Positions 54,100 to 63,200 of a stretch of 64,000 nucleotides of DNA are shown in pieces. The notes under the pieces are model-generated. The model was given only the letters and a program-made list of their open reading frames with translations. It had not been told where the DNA came from and searched no databases. Positions within the stretch are counted from its first letter, which is position 1, and each line of letters starts with the position of its first letter. This DNA is from JBCBDX01 sp039822005 (lineage in GTDB: Bacteria; Pseudomonadota; Alphaproteobacteria; Rhizobiales; Rhizobiaceae): contig JBCBMZ010000008.1 in the NCBI GenBank assembly GCA_039822005.1, forward strand, positions 76,570-140,569, in the 5' to 3' direction. The position numbers and the translations under genes are program-made.

Positions 54100-55740
54100 A
54101 TGCAAGCTTCGATAAAACTCATCGTTTTGGGGATAATCGCACTCGTTGCGGTTTATGCTGCCTACCAGGGTCGTGACCTGGCTTATCAAATTCACGCAGT
54201 GATAATCTTACTTGTCGCTTCTGGCCTCTTCGTTTGGGAAGCCAGACGCTTTGACGCGCCGCGAACCGAGCCGGACATGTCCGAATATATGGACGGCCCC
54301 GTACGCGCCGGTGTGATCGCAACGGCTTTCTGGGGAATGGCGGGGCTTGCTGTCGGCACGTTGATTGCGTTCCAGCTGACATTTCCATGGCTGAACTTCG
54401 AATGGGCTCAACCTTTTGGCAATTTCGGTCGACTTCGCCCCCTTCATACATCAGCGGTCATCTTCGCCTTCGGTGGCAACGCGCTGCTCGCTTCCTCCAT
54501 CTATATTGTGCAACGCACGAGCCGCGTACGGCTGTTCGGCGGCAATCTCGTCTGGTTCGTCTTTTGGGGCTACCAGCTATTCATCGTCCTGGCCGCGACC
54601 GGCTACTTGCTTGGCGTTACCCAGTCCAAGGAATATGCCGAACCTGAATGGTATGTGGATCTTTGGCTGACCATCGTCTGGGTCTGCTATCTACTCGTGT
54701 TCCTGGGCACAATCTTGAACCGCAAGGAACGCCAGATTTATGTGGCGAACTGGTTCTTTCTCGCCTTTATCCTGACAATTGCGATGCTTCACGTGGTCAA
54801 CAATCTGGCCGTCCCGGTCAGCATTTGGGGCAGCAAGTCGGTACAATTGTTTGCCGGCGTGCAAGATGCGATGACACAATGGTGGTATGGCCACAACGCT
54901 GTCGGCTTCTTCCTGACGGCAGGCTTTTTGGGCATGATGTATTATTATGTGCCAAAGCAGGCCAACCGGCCCGTCTTCAGCTACAAACTGTCAATCATAC
55001 ACTTCTGGGCACTGATCTTCCTCTATATCTGGGCGGGTCCGCACCATCTGCACTACACGGCGCTGCCTGACTGGGCATCGACGCTCGGCATGGTTTTCTC
55101 GGTCTTGCTTTGGATGCCAAGCTGGGCCGGCATGATGAACGGCCTGATGACGCTCAACGGCGCTTGGGACAAGATCCGTACCGATCCGATCATCCGCTTC
55201 CTGGTTGCCAGCCTGGCTTTCTACGGCATGTCAACCTTCGAAGGGCCAATGATGTCCATCCGTGCCGTAAACTCGCTGAGCCACTACACCGACTGGACCG
55301 TCGGGCACGTTCATTCCGGCGCACTTGGCTGGAACGGCATGATCATCTTTGCGATGATTTACTTCCTTACGCCACGTCTGTGGAACCGCGGCGCGATGTA
55401 TTCAACAGCCGCGATGAACTGGCACTTCTGGCTGGCGATGATCGGCATCGTCCTCTACGCCTCGTCAATGTGGGTTTCCGGCATCATGGAAGGCCTGATG
55501 TGGCGTGAAGTCGATGACCAAGGCTTCCTGGTCAACAGCTTCGCTGACACCGTGACTGCCAAGTTCCCAATGTATCTTGTGCGTGGCCTGGGTGGCGTTC
55601 TCTATCTCGCCGGCGCCGGCATCATGTGCTGGAACATGTGGATGACAATTCGTGGCTATGTGCGCGTCAGTCAGCCGGTCGCCCAAATGACACCACCTGC
55701 TGGCGCGACGTCCGCCCCGGCAGCAACACCTGCAGAATAA
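54100..55740 (+). CDS. ccoN: Cbb3-type cytochrome c oxidase subunit I
   Basis: The catalytic heme-copper subunit of the high-affinity terminal oxidase used under microaerobic conditions. The 546-aa membrane protein shows heme/CuB histidines in LRPLHTSAVIF, AMLHVVNN, TQWWYGHNAVGFF, WAGPHHLHYT and WTVGHVHSGALGWNG. I chose ATG 54100 because GGAGAGGG lies upstream; a GTG at 54064 in frame is unlikely. An extra N-terminal helix (about 8-25, KLIVLGIIALVAVYAAY) and another near 36-50 precede the standard core. First gene of ccoNOQP. Confidence 0.96.
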   Translation: MQASIKLIVLGIIALVAVYAAYQGRDLAYQIHAVIILLVASGLFVWEARRFDAPRTEPDMSEYMDGPVRAGVIATAFWGMAGLAVGTLIAFQLTFPWLNFEWAQPFGNFGRLRPLHTSAVIFAFGGNALLASSIYIVQRTSRVRLFGGNLVWFVFWGYQLFIVLAATGYLLGVTQSKEYAEPEWYVDLWLTIVWVCYLLVFLGTILNRKERQIYVANWFFLAFILTIAMLHVVNNLAVPVSIWGSKSVQLFAGVQDAMTQWWYGHNAVGFFLTAGFLGMMYYYVPKQANRPVFSYKLSIIHFWALIFLYIWAGPHHLHYTALPDWASTLGMVFSVLLWMPSWAGMMNGLMTLNGAWDKIRTDPIIRFLVASLAFYGMSTFEGPMMSIRAVNSLSHYTDWTVGHVHSGALGWNGMIIFAMIYFLTPRLWNRGAMYSTAAMNWHFWLAMIGIVLYASSMWVSGIMEGLMWREVDDQGFLVNSFADTVTAKFPMYLVRGLGGVLYLAGAGIMCWNMWMTIRGYVRVSQPVAQMTPPAGATSAPAATPAE

Positions 55741-55754
55741 GAAAGGAGCGTCTC

Positions 55755-56480
55755 ATGGCATTAATCGACAAACACGTCATCCTCGAACGCAGCCCGACGC
55801 TGCTTCTGGCCGTGTCCCTCTCCGTCGTATCCATTGGCGGCATCGTGGAAATCGCACCACTTTTCTGGCTCGAAAACACGATCGAGGATGTAGAGGGCAT
55901 GCGCCCCTACAGCCCCCTCGAACTGGCGGGCCGGGACATCTACATCCGTGAAGGGTGCTATGTCTGCCACTCGCAAATGATCCGGCCGATGCGCGACGAG
56001 GTGGAACGGTATGGGCATTATAGCCTCGCCGCTGAGTCCATGTACGACCATCCCTTCCAGTGGGGGTCAAAACGAACCGGACCTGATCTGGCCCGCGTTG
56101 GCGGTCGTTACTCCGACGAGTGGCATCTCGATCACCTGATTGCCCCGCAATCAGTCGTCCCCGAAAGCATCATGCCCAGCTATAAGTTCCTGCTGAACAC
56201 GACGCTTGACGGCGACAACATCGGCGATGTCATGGCAACCCACCGTTTTGTGGGTGTGCCTTACACCGATGCGCAGATTGAAAACGCAAAAGTGGATTTT
56301 GCGGTGCAAGCGGATCCCGATGCCGATTGGGATGATATGCTCGAGCGTTATCCCGGCGCGGTGATCGGCAATTTCGATGGTCAACCACAGCTCACGGAGA
56401 TGGACGCGCTGATCGCCTATCTGCAGATGTTGGGCACGCTTGTTGACTTCTCAACCTTTGTCCCAGACGCCAACCGATAG
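55755..56480 (+). CDS. ccoO: Cbb3-type cytochrome c oxidase subunit II (monoheme)
   Basis: A membrane-bound c-type cytochrome that feeds electrons to CcoN. The 241-aa protein has one N-terminal membrane anchor (LLLAVSLSVVSIGGIVEIAPLF) and heme motif CYVCH (near residue 70) with the axial Met region IMPSYKFL. AGGAG lies 7 nt before the ATG at 55755, giving standard length. Only 14 bp from ccoN. Confidence 0.96.
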   Translation: MALIDKHVILERSPTLLLAVSLSVVSIGGIVEIAPLFWLENTIEDVEGMRPYSPLELAGRDIYIREGCYVCHSQMIRPMRDEVERYGHYSLAAESMYDHPFQWGSKRTGPDLARVGGRYSDEWHLDHLIAPQSVVPESIMPSYKFLLNTTLDGDNIGDVMATHRFVGVPYTDAQIENAKVDFAVQADPDADWDDMLERYPGAVIGNFDGQPQLTEMDALIAYLQMLGTLVDFSTFVPDANR

Positions 56481-56491
56481 GACGCGAGAAG

Positions 56492-56716
56492 ATGGAAACC
56501 TACACAATATTACGTGAATTTGCCGACAGCTGGTTCCTGCTTGCCATGTTCACCTTTTTTATCGGCACTTGGGTCTTCGCATTCTGGCCTTCACTGCAAT
56601 CCTTCCGTGAAGAAGCAGCGGGGATCCCGTTCCGCGATGATATCCAAAAATGCACAAAGAGTTGCGAGACATGCAGCTGCAAAACCGACTTCCTTGGAGA
56701 CTACCTAGATGGATAA
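56492..56716 (+). CDS. ccoQ: Cbb3 oxidase subunit CcoQ with cysteine-rich tail
   Basis: CcoQ is a one-helix subunit that stabilises the oxidase. Residues 1-50 fit the family (ILREFADSWFLLAMFTFF helix, then AAGIPFRDD). After it comes a C-terminal extension to residue 74 carrying four cysteines, C54, C58, C61 and C63 (CTKSCETCSC). Usual CcoQ proteins end near residue 50-60 without them. The tail overlaps the start of ccoP by 8 bp. It might bind a metal or be redox-active; the reading is clear, the function is not. Confidence 0.88.
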   Translation: METYTILREFADSWFLLAMFTFFIGTWVFAFWPSLQSFREEAAGIPFRDDIQKCTKSCETCSCKTDFLGDYLDG

Positions 56717-57560
56717 GCCCCGCGTCGACGAGCTCACCGGCCATGAAACCATGGGACATGACTTCGATGGGATCGAAGAACTGAACACACCCATGCCGCG
56801 CTGGTGGCTCACAACATTTTATATCACCATCGTCTGGGGCATTGCCTACACAATCGCTTACCCAGCCTGGCCAATGATATCAGGCGCGACGGCAGGACTG
56901 CTTGGTTATTCGACCCGAGCCGAGGTTGCAGCACAGATCGAAGAGCATGCGGCTGCTAACTCCGAACTGGTCGCCCAGTTGTTGGATGTGGACCTGACCA
57001 ACTTTGATCCACAGTCCGACTTGCACCGTTATGCGGTTGCCCGCGGTGGTGCCGTCTTCCGGGCCCAATGCAGCCAGTGCCACGGCTCGGGCGCTGCCGG
57101 CGCGGTGGGCTATCCGAACCTTCTGGACAATGACTGGCTCTGGGGTGGCAGCCTTGACCAGATTGCCTATACGATTCGTCACGGCATCAGGAATGAAACC
57201 GATGATGACGCTCATTGGTCCGAAATGCCGGCCTTTGGCGAAATCCTCGAAAAGGATGAGATCGCGCTTTTGGCCGAATTCATCCCGACCTTGGCCAGCG
57301 CTGACTTTACCACCGAAGCTGGAACACTCTACCTGGACAATTGCGCTTCATGCCACGGCGATGGCGGGCTTGGTGATCGCGATCAAGGTGCGCCCAACCT
57401 GACGGACGCCATTTGGCTGTATGGCGGTGACAATGAAAGCCTGGTCGACACGATCACCAATGCGCGATTTGGCGTTATGCCCGCTTGGGGACAGCGCCTG
57501 AGCGAAGCACATGTCCGCTCCGTTGCATCCTATGTTCACGCGCTGGGCGGTGGCGAATAA
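56709..57560 (+). CDS. ccoP: Cbb3-type cytochrome c oxidase subunit III (diheme)
   Basis: A membrane-anchored diheme cytochrome c that receives electrons for the oxidase. The 283-aa protein has an N-terminal helix (WWLTTFYITIVWGIAYTIAYP), and heme motifs CSQCH (near residue 120) and CASCH (near 210) each with a following Met ligand region (SEMPAF, GVMPAWG). It overlaps ccoQ by 8 bp. A strong intrinsic terminator follows. Confidence 0.96.
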   Translation: MDKPRVDELTGHETMGHDFDGIEELNTPMPRWWLTTFYITIVWGIAYTIAYPAWPMISGATAGLLGYSTRAEVAAQIEEHAAANSELVAQLLDVDLTNFDPQSDLHRYAVARGGAVFRAQCSQCHGSGAAGAVGYPNLLDNDWLWGGSLDQIAYTIRHGIRNETDDDAHWSEMPAFGEILEKDEIALLAEFIPTLASADFTTEAGTLYLDNCASCHGDGGLGDRDQGAPNLTDAIWLYGGDNESLVDTITNARFGVMPAWGQRLSEAHVRSVASYVHALGGGE

Positions 57561-57583
57561 AACAGCCTTTCAGGCAAAAATGG

Positions 57584-57617
57584 GGGCGGATCCTTACCCG
57601 GGGACCCGCCCTTTTTT
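57584..57617 (+). terminator. Intrinsic terminator after ccoP
   Basis: GGGCGG pairs with CCGCCC (with a further TCC/GGA pairing after one mismatch), and the stem is followed by TTTTTT. It ends the ccoNOQP transcript, about 25 bp past the stop. Confidence 0.8.
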
Positions 57618-57647
57618 ATGCGTTCCTATGCCGCGCGACAGAAAAGC

Positions 57648-57661
57648 TTGATCTGAGTCAA
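57648..57661 (+). promoter_or_regulatory. FNR box of the ccoG promoter
   Basis: TTGAT-CTGA-GTCAA (one mismatch in the right arm) lies 58-71 bp before the ccoG ATG and just after the ccoP terminator, giving ccoGHIS its own low-oxygen promoter. Confidence 0.75.
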
Positions 57662-57718
57662 GGTTACTCAAGGCCCGCAAAACTAAGTTGGCGCAAACTC
57701 CAACCGAGCGGTCTCCCC

Positions 57719-59134
57719 ATGAGCACGACAACCGAAAATCTCTACGCAGCACCTGAGCCGATTTTTCCCAAACGCGTTCACGGACGTTTTCGGAACCTGA
57801 AATGGATCATCATGGCGATCACGCTGGGGATTTACTATATCACTCCGTGGATCAGATGGGACCGTGGCCCTCATCTGCCCGATCAAGCGGTGCTGGTGGA
57901 TTTGGCTGGCTGGCGCTTTTACTTCTTTTGGATCGAAATCTGGCCGCACGAATTTTATTTCGTCGCGGGCCTTTTGATCATGGCGGGCCTCGGCCTGTTC
58001 CTGTTCACATCGGCCCTTGGCCGCGTCTGGTGTGGCTATTCCTGTCCGCAGACGGTCTGGACGGATCTTTTCATGATGACAGAACGTTGGGTTGAAGGCG
58101 ATCGCAACGCCCGCATCAAGCTGCATCACGCTGATTGGTCACTCTACAAGGCGCGCCTGCGACTGACCAAATGGACCATTTGGGCCCTTATTGGAGTGGC
58201 AACCGGTGGTGCGTGGGTGTTCTATTTTGCTGACGCGCCGACGCTCGCCATACAATTTGCCACCCTTTCAGCGCCGAGCGTTGCCTGGATCACTGTAGGC
58301 ATTTTGACCGCAACCACTTTCATATTTGGCGGTTTCTTGCGCGAACAGGTCTGCATTTACATGTGCCCTTGGCCTCGCATCCAGGGCGCGATGATGGACA
58401 ATGACACACTGACCGTCGCCTATCGCGATTGGCGCGGCGAGCCACGCGGCAAGAAAACTGATCCGAACGCGGCCGATTGCGTCGATTGTGATGCCTGCGT
58501 CGCCGTTTGCCCCATGGGCATCGACATCCGCGATGGCCAGCAACTGGCCTGTATCACATGCGCGCTTTGTATTGATGCATGCGATGAAGTCATGGGCAAA
58601 CTGGGACATGAACGCGGCCTGGTTGACTATCTGGCCCTGTCTGACGAACCCCGCGAACGCGCCGGTGAAAAACCGCGCGCGGCCTGGAAGCACATTTTGC
58701 GTCCACGCACTATGCTCTACACAGCAGTCTGGGCCAGCATCGGCCTTGCCATGGTCTACGCACTCTTCATCCGGCCGGAAATCGAGATCACCGTTGCCGC
58801 CGTGCGTAACCCGACCTTTGTAACACAGGCCGATGGCTCTATCCGCAACGCCTATGAAGTACGCCTGCGCAACAAGCATGGTGAGCCGCGCATGTTCGGC
58901 GTCCATGTGAAGGGCGATCTTGGTTATCAATTGTCGCTTCAGGGCACGCCCTATAATGCCATCGAAGTGCCCGCGAACGAGACGTTGAAGATACGCGCCT
59001 ATGTAACGGCACCAGTATCCAGCGACCCTGCTGCCGCCGAAGTATCGCCAGTCAGATTCTGGGTGGAAGACCTCGGCAATGGCGAGCGCGCTTACAAAGA
59101 CAATAAATTCAACGGCAGAGGTAACGCATCATGA
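57719..59134 (+). CDS. ccoG: Cbb3 oxidase assembly protein CcoG (FixG)
   Basis: CcoG reduces copper for cbb3 oxidase assembly and carries 4Fe-4S clusters. The 471-aa protein has about five membrane helices, additional Cys pairs CGYSCPQ and CIYMCPWPR, two ferredoxin motifs (CVDCDACVAVCP and CITCALCIDACD, near 255 and 285) and a C-terminal periplasmic domain. ATG 57719 gives family length. It overlaps ccoH by 4 bp (ATGA). Confidence 0.95.
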   Translation: MSTTTENLYAAPEPIFPKRVHGRFRNLKWIIMAITLGIYYITPWIRWDRGPHLPDQAVLVDLAGWRFYFFWIEIWPHEFYFVAGLLIMAGLGLFLFTSALGRVWCGYSCPQTVWTDLFMMTERWVEGDRNARIKLHHADWSLYKARLRLTKWTIWALIGVATGGAWVFYFADAPTLAIQFATLSAPSVAWITVGILTATTFIFGGFLREQVCIYMCPWPRIQGAMMDNDTLTVAYRDWRGEPRGKKTDPNAADCVDCDACVAVCPMGIDIRDGQQLACITCALCIDACDEVMGKLGHERGLVDYLALSDEPRERAGEKPRAAWKHILRPRTMLYTAVWASIGLAMVYALFIRPEIEITVAAVRNPTFVTQADGSIRNAYEVRLRNKHGEPRMFGVHVKGDLGYQLSLQGTPYNAIEVPANETLKIRAYVTAPVSSDPAAAEVSPVRFWVEDLGNGERAYKDNKFNGRGNAS

Positions 59135-59580
59135 AGACTATCAATGGTTGGCACGTGTTCGGCATGTTTGCGTTGGGCTTTGGCATTATCATCGCGGTGA
59201 ACATGACCCTTGCTATCAACGCAGTGCGCACCTTTCCCGGTGTTGAAGTTAAAAACTCCTATGTCGCCAGCCAACAGTTCGACGCGAACCGTGCGGCGCA
59301 AGAAGGTCTGGCTTGGGATGTGGCCGCTATGCTTGATGGCAATATCCTGTCGCTAGAAATCGTCAAAGATGGAGCAGGCGTATCCCCAGTCATCGAAAGT
59401 GCCGTCTTTGGCCGTGCAACAAGCACTGCCGCCGACCAGACGCCGAACTTCGTTTTCGATGGGCACAAATTCACCGCTGAAGTCGAAGCAGGGTCTGGAA
59501 ACTGGAATTTGCGGGTAGCTGCGCGCGCCGAAAATGGCGCTCTTTTCCAGCAGCGCATCATTGTTGAGGTCATCAAGTGA
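59131..59580 (+). CDS. ccoH: Cbb3 oxidase assembly protein CcoH (FixH)
   Basis: FixH is a one-helix membrane protein required for stable cbb3 oxidase. The 149-aa product starts MKTINGWHVFGMFALGFGIIIAVNM (helix about 8-28) and has the family motif VRTFPGVEVKNSYVASQ (residues about 32-48) then a beta-rich periplasmic domain. Overlaps ccoG (ATGA) and ccoI (GTGA). Confidence 0.92.
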   Translation: MKTINGWHVFGMFALGFGIIIAVNMTLAINAVRTFPGVEVKNSYVASQQFDANRAAQEGLAWDVAAMLDGNILSLEIVKDGAGVSPVIESAVFGRATSTAADQTPNFVFDGHKFTAEVEAGSGNWNLRVAARAENGALFQQRIIVEVIK

Positions 59581-61700
59581 GCGCGGCTTGCGGCGCTTGT
59601 GCTGCCGCACCGGCAGCCATGGAACTGGCTGACACTTCAACAAGTTCGCAGCTGTCAGTCCCGTCTATCAGATGTGCGGCCTGCATCGGCGCGATTGAGA
59701 ACCATTTTCACCGCATCGAAGGTGTGCGCGAAGCGCGGGTCAACGCCACGCAAAAACGCGTCTACATCAAGTCCGAACTGCCTGAAGACATGTTGGTTTC
59801 CGCGCTCAAAGATATCGGCTACGACGCCTACCCGCTCGACCAAGCTGCGCTTTCTACCGACAAAGACCCGGTCGGTCGTGACCTGATCCTGCGCATGGGC
59901 GTTTCCGGCTTTGCCATGATGAACGTCATGCTGTTGTCCGTTGCGGTGTGGTCCGGCGCGACTGACGCGACGCGCGATCTGTTTCATCTCATCTCTGCTG
60001 CTATCGCCCTGCCCGCGGTGCTGTTTTCAGCCCGCCCCTTTTTCGTGCACGCTATGCAGGCTCTGCGTGTGGGCCGTTTGAACATGGACGTCCCGATATC
60101 GTTGGCGATCATTCTTGCGACCGGCATGTCGCTTTATGAAGCGCTGAACAGCGGCGCGCATGCCTATTTTGATGCCGCCCTTTCGCTGACTTTCTTCCTT
60201 TTGATTGGGCGTTATCTCGAACACCGGACCAAATCGGCTGCACATTCTGCGGCCGCGGAATTGGCAGCGCTTGAGGTTCATCGCGCCGACCGCAAGGTCG
60301 GCAAGTGCTATGAAAACGTGCCCGTCAACGAATTGAGTGTTGGCGACACGGTTTTGGTCGGATCAGGTGTCCGCGTGCCCGCCGATGGCGCGCTGTTGGG
60401 ATCCGAGGCGTTGACGGATCGCTCTTTCCTGACCGGTGAGAGCGATCCGGTCAGTCACAAGGAAAAGGATACGCTCTGCGCAGGCGAAATCAATCTGGGC
60501 GCACCATTTGAATTGAAGATCGAAGCCGTAGGTGCCGACACTCGGCTGCGCCGCATCGCCGAGCTGGTTGAGATGGCGGAAAACACCCGCAACAGTTACA
60601 CCTCGCTTGCTGACAAGGCGGCAAGAATTTATGCTCCGGTCGTCCACATTCTGGCAGCCGCTTCATTTCTCGGCTGGTTTTTCGCCACCGGCGATTTCCG
60701 CCACTCGCTGAACATCGCGATTGCAGTATTGATCATCACTTGTCCATGTGCGCTGGGTCTTGCTGTGCCCGCCGTCTCCACGGCTGCGATAAGCCGCCTT
60801 TACCATATGGGCTTTCTGGTCAAATCCGGCACCGCTCTGGAACGCTTGGCCAATGTGTCATCCATCGTGCTCGACAAGACCGGCACCCTGACAGCGCCGG
60901 GTTTCACCTTTGATGTTGACGGGTTAACCGAGAAGCAAAGCGCTATCGCCAAGGGTCTCGCGCAGCATTCTTCACATCCTGTTTCCAATGCGCTGGTGCG
61001 GCACCTGCCAGGTATCGAACCGACCGAACTGAAGGGCGTCGTGGAAGTGCCCGGCTGCGGCATCAAGGGCAAATGGCAAGGTCTGGGCGTCGCGCTCGGC
61101 CGCGGTTCCTGGCTCGGAAAACCGGGCCGCGAACTCACACTCAAAATCGGCAATGACAGCATTGCACTTCCTTTTGCGGAAAAACTCCTGCCGGGAGCGG
61201 AAGAAATGGTGCGCGGCCTTGCCAACAAAGGATTGGAGCCGGAAATTCTGTCGGGCGACAACGCGCGCAAAACCGCAAGGCTGGCCCAGGAGCTTGGTAT
61301 CGCACACTGGCACAGCAATGCATCGCCGGAAGAAAAAGCGCGCCTTGTCAAAGAGTTTTCAATGTTACGCGGAACGTGCATGGTAGGTGACGGCATCAAT
61401 GACACAGCAGCCCTTGCCTTCGCCGATGTTTCCATCGCGCCAGGCAATGCGCTCGATGCAACACGCAATGCCGCCGACATCGTCATGATCGGCGACTCGC
61501 TGAAAGATGTACCGACATTGGTATCTGTCGCCCGCAAAAGCGTTCAGCTATCCAAGGAAAATTTTGGCATCGCGATTGTCTACAACATCATTGCTGTCCC
61601 GGTCGCCATGGCGGGGTTTGCAACGCCCTTGCTAGCAGCGCTTGCCATGTCCACATCTTCCACTACGGTGCTTTTGAACGCGATGCGCGTAAGGCTCTGA
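59577..61700 (+). CDS. ccoI: Copper-translocating P-type ATPase CcoI (FixI)
   Basis: CcoI exports copper needed for the CuB site of the oxidase. The 707-aa protein has an N-terminal metal-binding domain with CAAC (RCAACIGAIE, near residue 35) plus an extra Cys pair at the extreme N-terminus (CGACAAAP). The membrane transport motif is CPC (ITCPCALGLAVP, near 385), phosphorylation DKTGT (near 430) and hinge GDGINDTAA (near 605). GTG start overlapping the ccoH stop (GTGA). Confidence 0.95.
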   Translation: MSAACGACAAAPAAMELADTSTSSQLSVPSIRCAACIGAIENHFHRIEGVREARVNATQKRVYIKSELPEDMLVSALKDIGYDAYPLDQAALSTDKDPVGRDLILRMGVSGFAMMNVMLLSVAVWSGATDATRDLFHLISAAIALPAVLFSARPFFVHAMQALRVGRLNMDVPISLAIILATGMSLYEALNSGAHAYFDAALSLTFFLLIGRYLEHRTKSAAHSAAAELAALEVHRADRKVGKCYENVPVNELSVGDTVLVGSGVRVPADGALLGSEALTDRSFLTGESDPVSHKEKDTLCAGEINLGAPFELKIEAVGADTRLRRIAELVEMAENTRNSYTSLADKAARIYAPVVHILAAASFLGWFFATGDFRHSLNIAIAVLIITCPCALGLAVPAVSTAAISRLYHMGFLVKSGTALERLANVSSIVLDKTGTLTAPGFTFDVDGLTEKQSAIAKGLAQHSSHPVSNALVRHLPGIEPTELKGVVEVPGCGIKGKWQGLGVALGRGSWLGKPGRELTLKIGNDSIALPFAEKLLPGAEEMVRGLANKGLEPEILSGDNARKTARLAQELGIAHWHSNASPEEKARLVKEFSMLRGTCMVGDGINDTAALAFADVSIAPGNALDATRNAADIVMIGDSLKDVPTLVSVARKSVQLSKENFGIAIVYNIIAVPVAMAGFATPLLAALAMSTSSTTVLLNAMRVRL

Positions 61701-61701
61701 T

Positions 61702-61860
61702 ATGAACGTCCTGGTTTTTTTGATCCCAGTTTCTCTTTGTCTCGGCTTTTTGGGGCTTTTGGCCTTTTTATGGACCATTCGCGCGCAGCAATATGATGAT
61801 CCGGTTGGTCAGGCATCGCGCATATTGCTGGATGATGGGCCCGAGAACGATAAGCACTAG
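61702..61860 (+). CDS. ccoS: Cbb3 oxidase maturation protein CcoS
   Basis: CcoS is a short membrane protein needed to insert cofactors into cbb3 oxidase. The 52-aa reading starts MNVLVFLIPVSLCLGFLGLL, with one membrane helix (about 4-26) and the family Trp/Gln/Tyr-Asp region FLWTIRAQQYDDPVGQASRILLDD. It begins 1 bp after the ccoI stop and fits the usual ccoGHIS order; the gene is short and easy to miss. Confidence 0.9.
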   Translation: MNVLVFLIPVSLCLGFLGLLAFLWTIRAQQYDDPVGQASRILLDDGPENDKH

Positions 61861-61956
61861 GTAAAATATCGCGCACCGACGGTGACGAATAGCTACCTCC
61901 AGCACCATGTTCGGTGTACAGAATTCGGCCATGGCGAAGAAAACCGGTTGCCCTTC

Positions 61957-62799
61957 ATGAATCAACTCCCAAAACCCTGCATCATTTGTGTGGCGATCAC
62001 GGGCTCGGTACCGACCAAAGCGGACAATCCGGCCGTACCGATTTCGATTGATGAGCAGCTGGAATCAACACAAGCGGCCTTTGAGGCGGGTGCCACGATT
62101 GTGCACGCACATGTTCGCAATGATGATCAAACCCCCACGTCCGACCCCGAAAAGTTCGCTCGGCTCAAGGAAGGACTGCAGAAACACTGCCCCGGCATGA
62201 TCATCCAGTTTTCGACCGGCGGTCGTTCTGGCTCGGGCAGCGCGCGCGGTGGGATGTTGCCGTTGCGCCCCGACATGGCGTCGCTGTCTGTCGGATCCAA
62301 CAATTTCCCGACGCGTGTTTATGAAAACCCGCCGAACCTGGTCGATTGGCTGGCCGGCGAAATGCGCGAACATGACGTCAAACCGGAGATTGAAGCCTTT
62401 GATCTTTCCCACATTCATCAGGCGGTGAAGATGTGGCGCAACGGCAAGATAACCGGTGCGCCCTATGTCCAGTTTGTGATGGGCGTCAAAAACGCAATGC
62501 CAGTCGATGAGCCGACATTCCATTTCTACGTGGAGACCGTCAAACGCTTGACACCGGACAGCCAATGGTGCGCGGCCGGCATTGGCCCGGGACAGCTGAA
62601 ACTCAATGAATGGAGCATCAAAGCGGGCGGGCATGCGCGAACCGGTCTTGAGGACAATGTGCGGCTCGACAGGCAAACGCTGGCACCGTCCAATGCCGCG
62701 TTGGTTGAGCGGGCGGTGGCGCTTTGTGAGAAATTTGAACGCCCCGTCGCAACCTGGCAGCAAGCCCGTGACTTGCTGGGCCTACGACAAAACTTGTAG
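61957..62799 (+). CDS. BKACE family protein (DUF849; 3-keto-5-aminohexanoate cleavage-type)
   Basis: BKACE enzymes cleave beta-keto acids with acetyl-CoA to give acetoacetate and an acyl-CoA. The 280-aa protein has the zinc-binding HAH in ATIVHAHVRNDD (near residue 47), the conserved QFSTGGRSG (near 88) and LSVGSNNFPTR, and a C-terminal Gly/His stretch AGGHARTGLEDNVRLDR (near 225). ATG 61957 gives family length. Substrate differs among subfamilies and cannot be read here. No partners of a degradation pathway are adjacent. Confidence 0.82.
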   Translation: MNQLPKPCIICVAITGSVPTKADNPAVPISIDEQLESTQAAFEAGATIVHAHVRNDDQTPTSDPEKFARLKEGLQKHCPGMIIQFSTGGRSGSGSARGGMLPLRPDMASLSVGSNNFPTRVYENPPNLVDWLAGEMREHDVKPEIEAFDLSHIHQAVKMWRNGKITGAPYVQFVMGVKNAMPVDEPTFHFYVETVKRLTPDSQWCAAGIGPGQLKLNEWSIKAGGHARTGLEDNVRLDRQTLAPSNAALVERAVALCEKFERPVATWQQARDLLGLRQNL

Positions 62800-62918
62800 C
62801 GGCGGCCCCAACCGGACCGGGCGCCTGAACTATTCGTACCCCAATACTGCGCAAATGGCATAAAACGACCTATGTGATAAGTCTCGCAACCGTCGCAGGA
62901 TTTGGGAGGATTTCGCAA

Positions 62919-63200
62919 ATGGTTCAGCGCCCATGGACAGCGTTTTATGCGCCCGGTGTTCGTTAGAAAATAGAGGAACCGGCCTACCGCAATCTTGGTG
63001 CGCCGGATCAGACTAACATAGAACTTTCGGAACTGTCGAAAATCTTCGATCATCTGGAGAATTGGGAGGCTTCGCTTCGGTCTGATCCGAAGGTGGTCGA
63101 GGCGCTCAAAGCATTGGACAACAAGAGCGCAGACGATGGCTCCAGGGCAGCTAAAGAGCCTGCACATAAGCGGGCATCAATTAAGAGGCTTGATCCATGA
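62919..63200 (+). pseudogene. Broken reading frame: acyl-CoA-ligase-like start joined to unknown sequence, with in-frame amber stop
   Basis: With GGGAGG 8 nt upstream, an ATG at 62919 reads MVQRPWTAFYAPGVR, then TAG (62964), and the same frame continues (KIEEPAYRNLGAPDQ ... to TGA at 63198). RPWxxxYxxGV is like the N-terminus of long-chain acyl-CoA ligases; the later part (IELSELSKIFDHLENWEASL) is not. So it looks like a gene fragment fused at a mobile-element boundary. The 3' end overlaps the MobC-like start (ATGA). The 119 bp before it (62800-62918) show nothing. Confidence 0.4.

Noticed and set aside
62065..63167. Two long minus-strand frames over the BKACE gene and the region after it
   Set aside because: They oppose a recognised gene and broken mobile sequence, lack family motifs, and are rich in Arg/Cys as shadow frames are.
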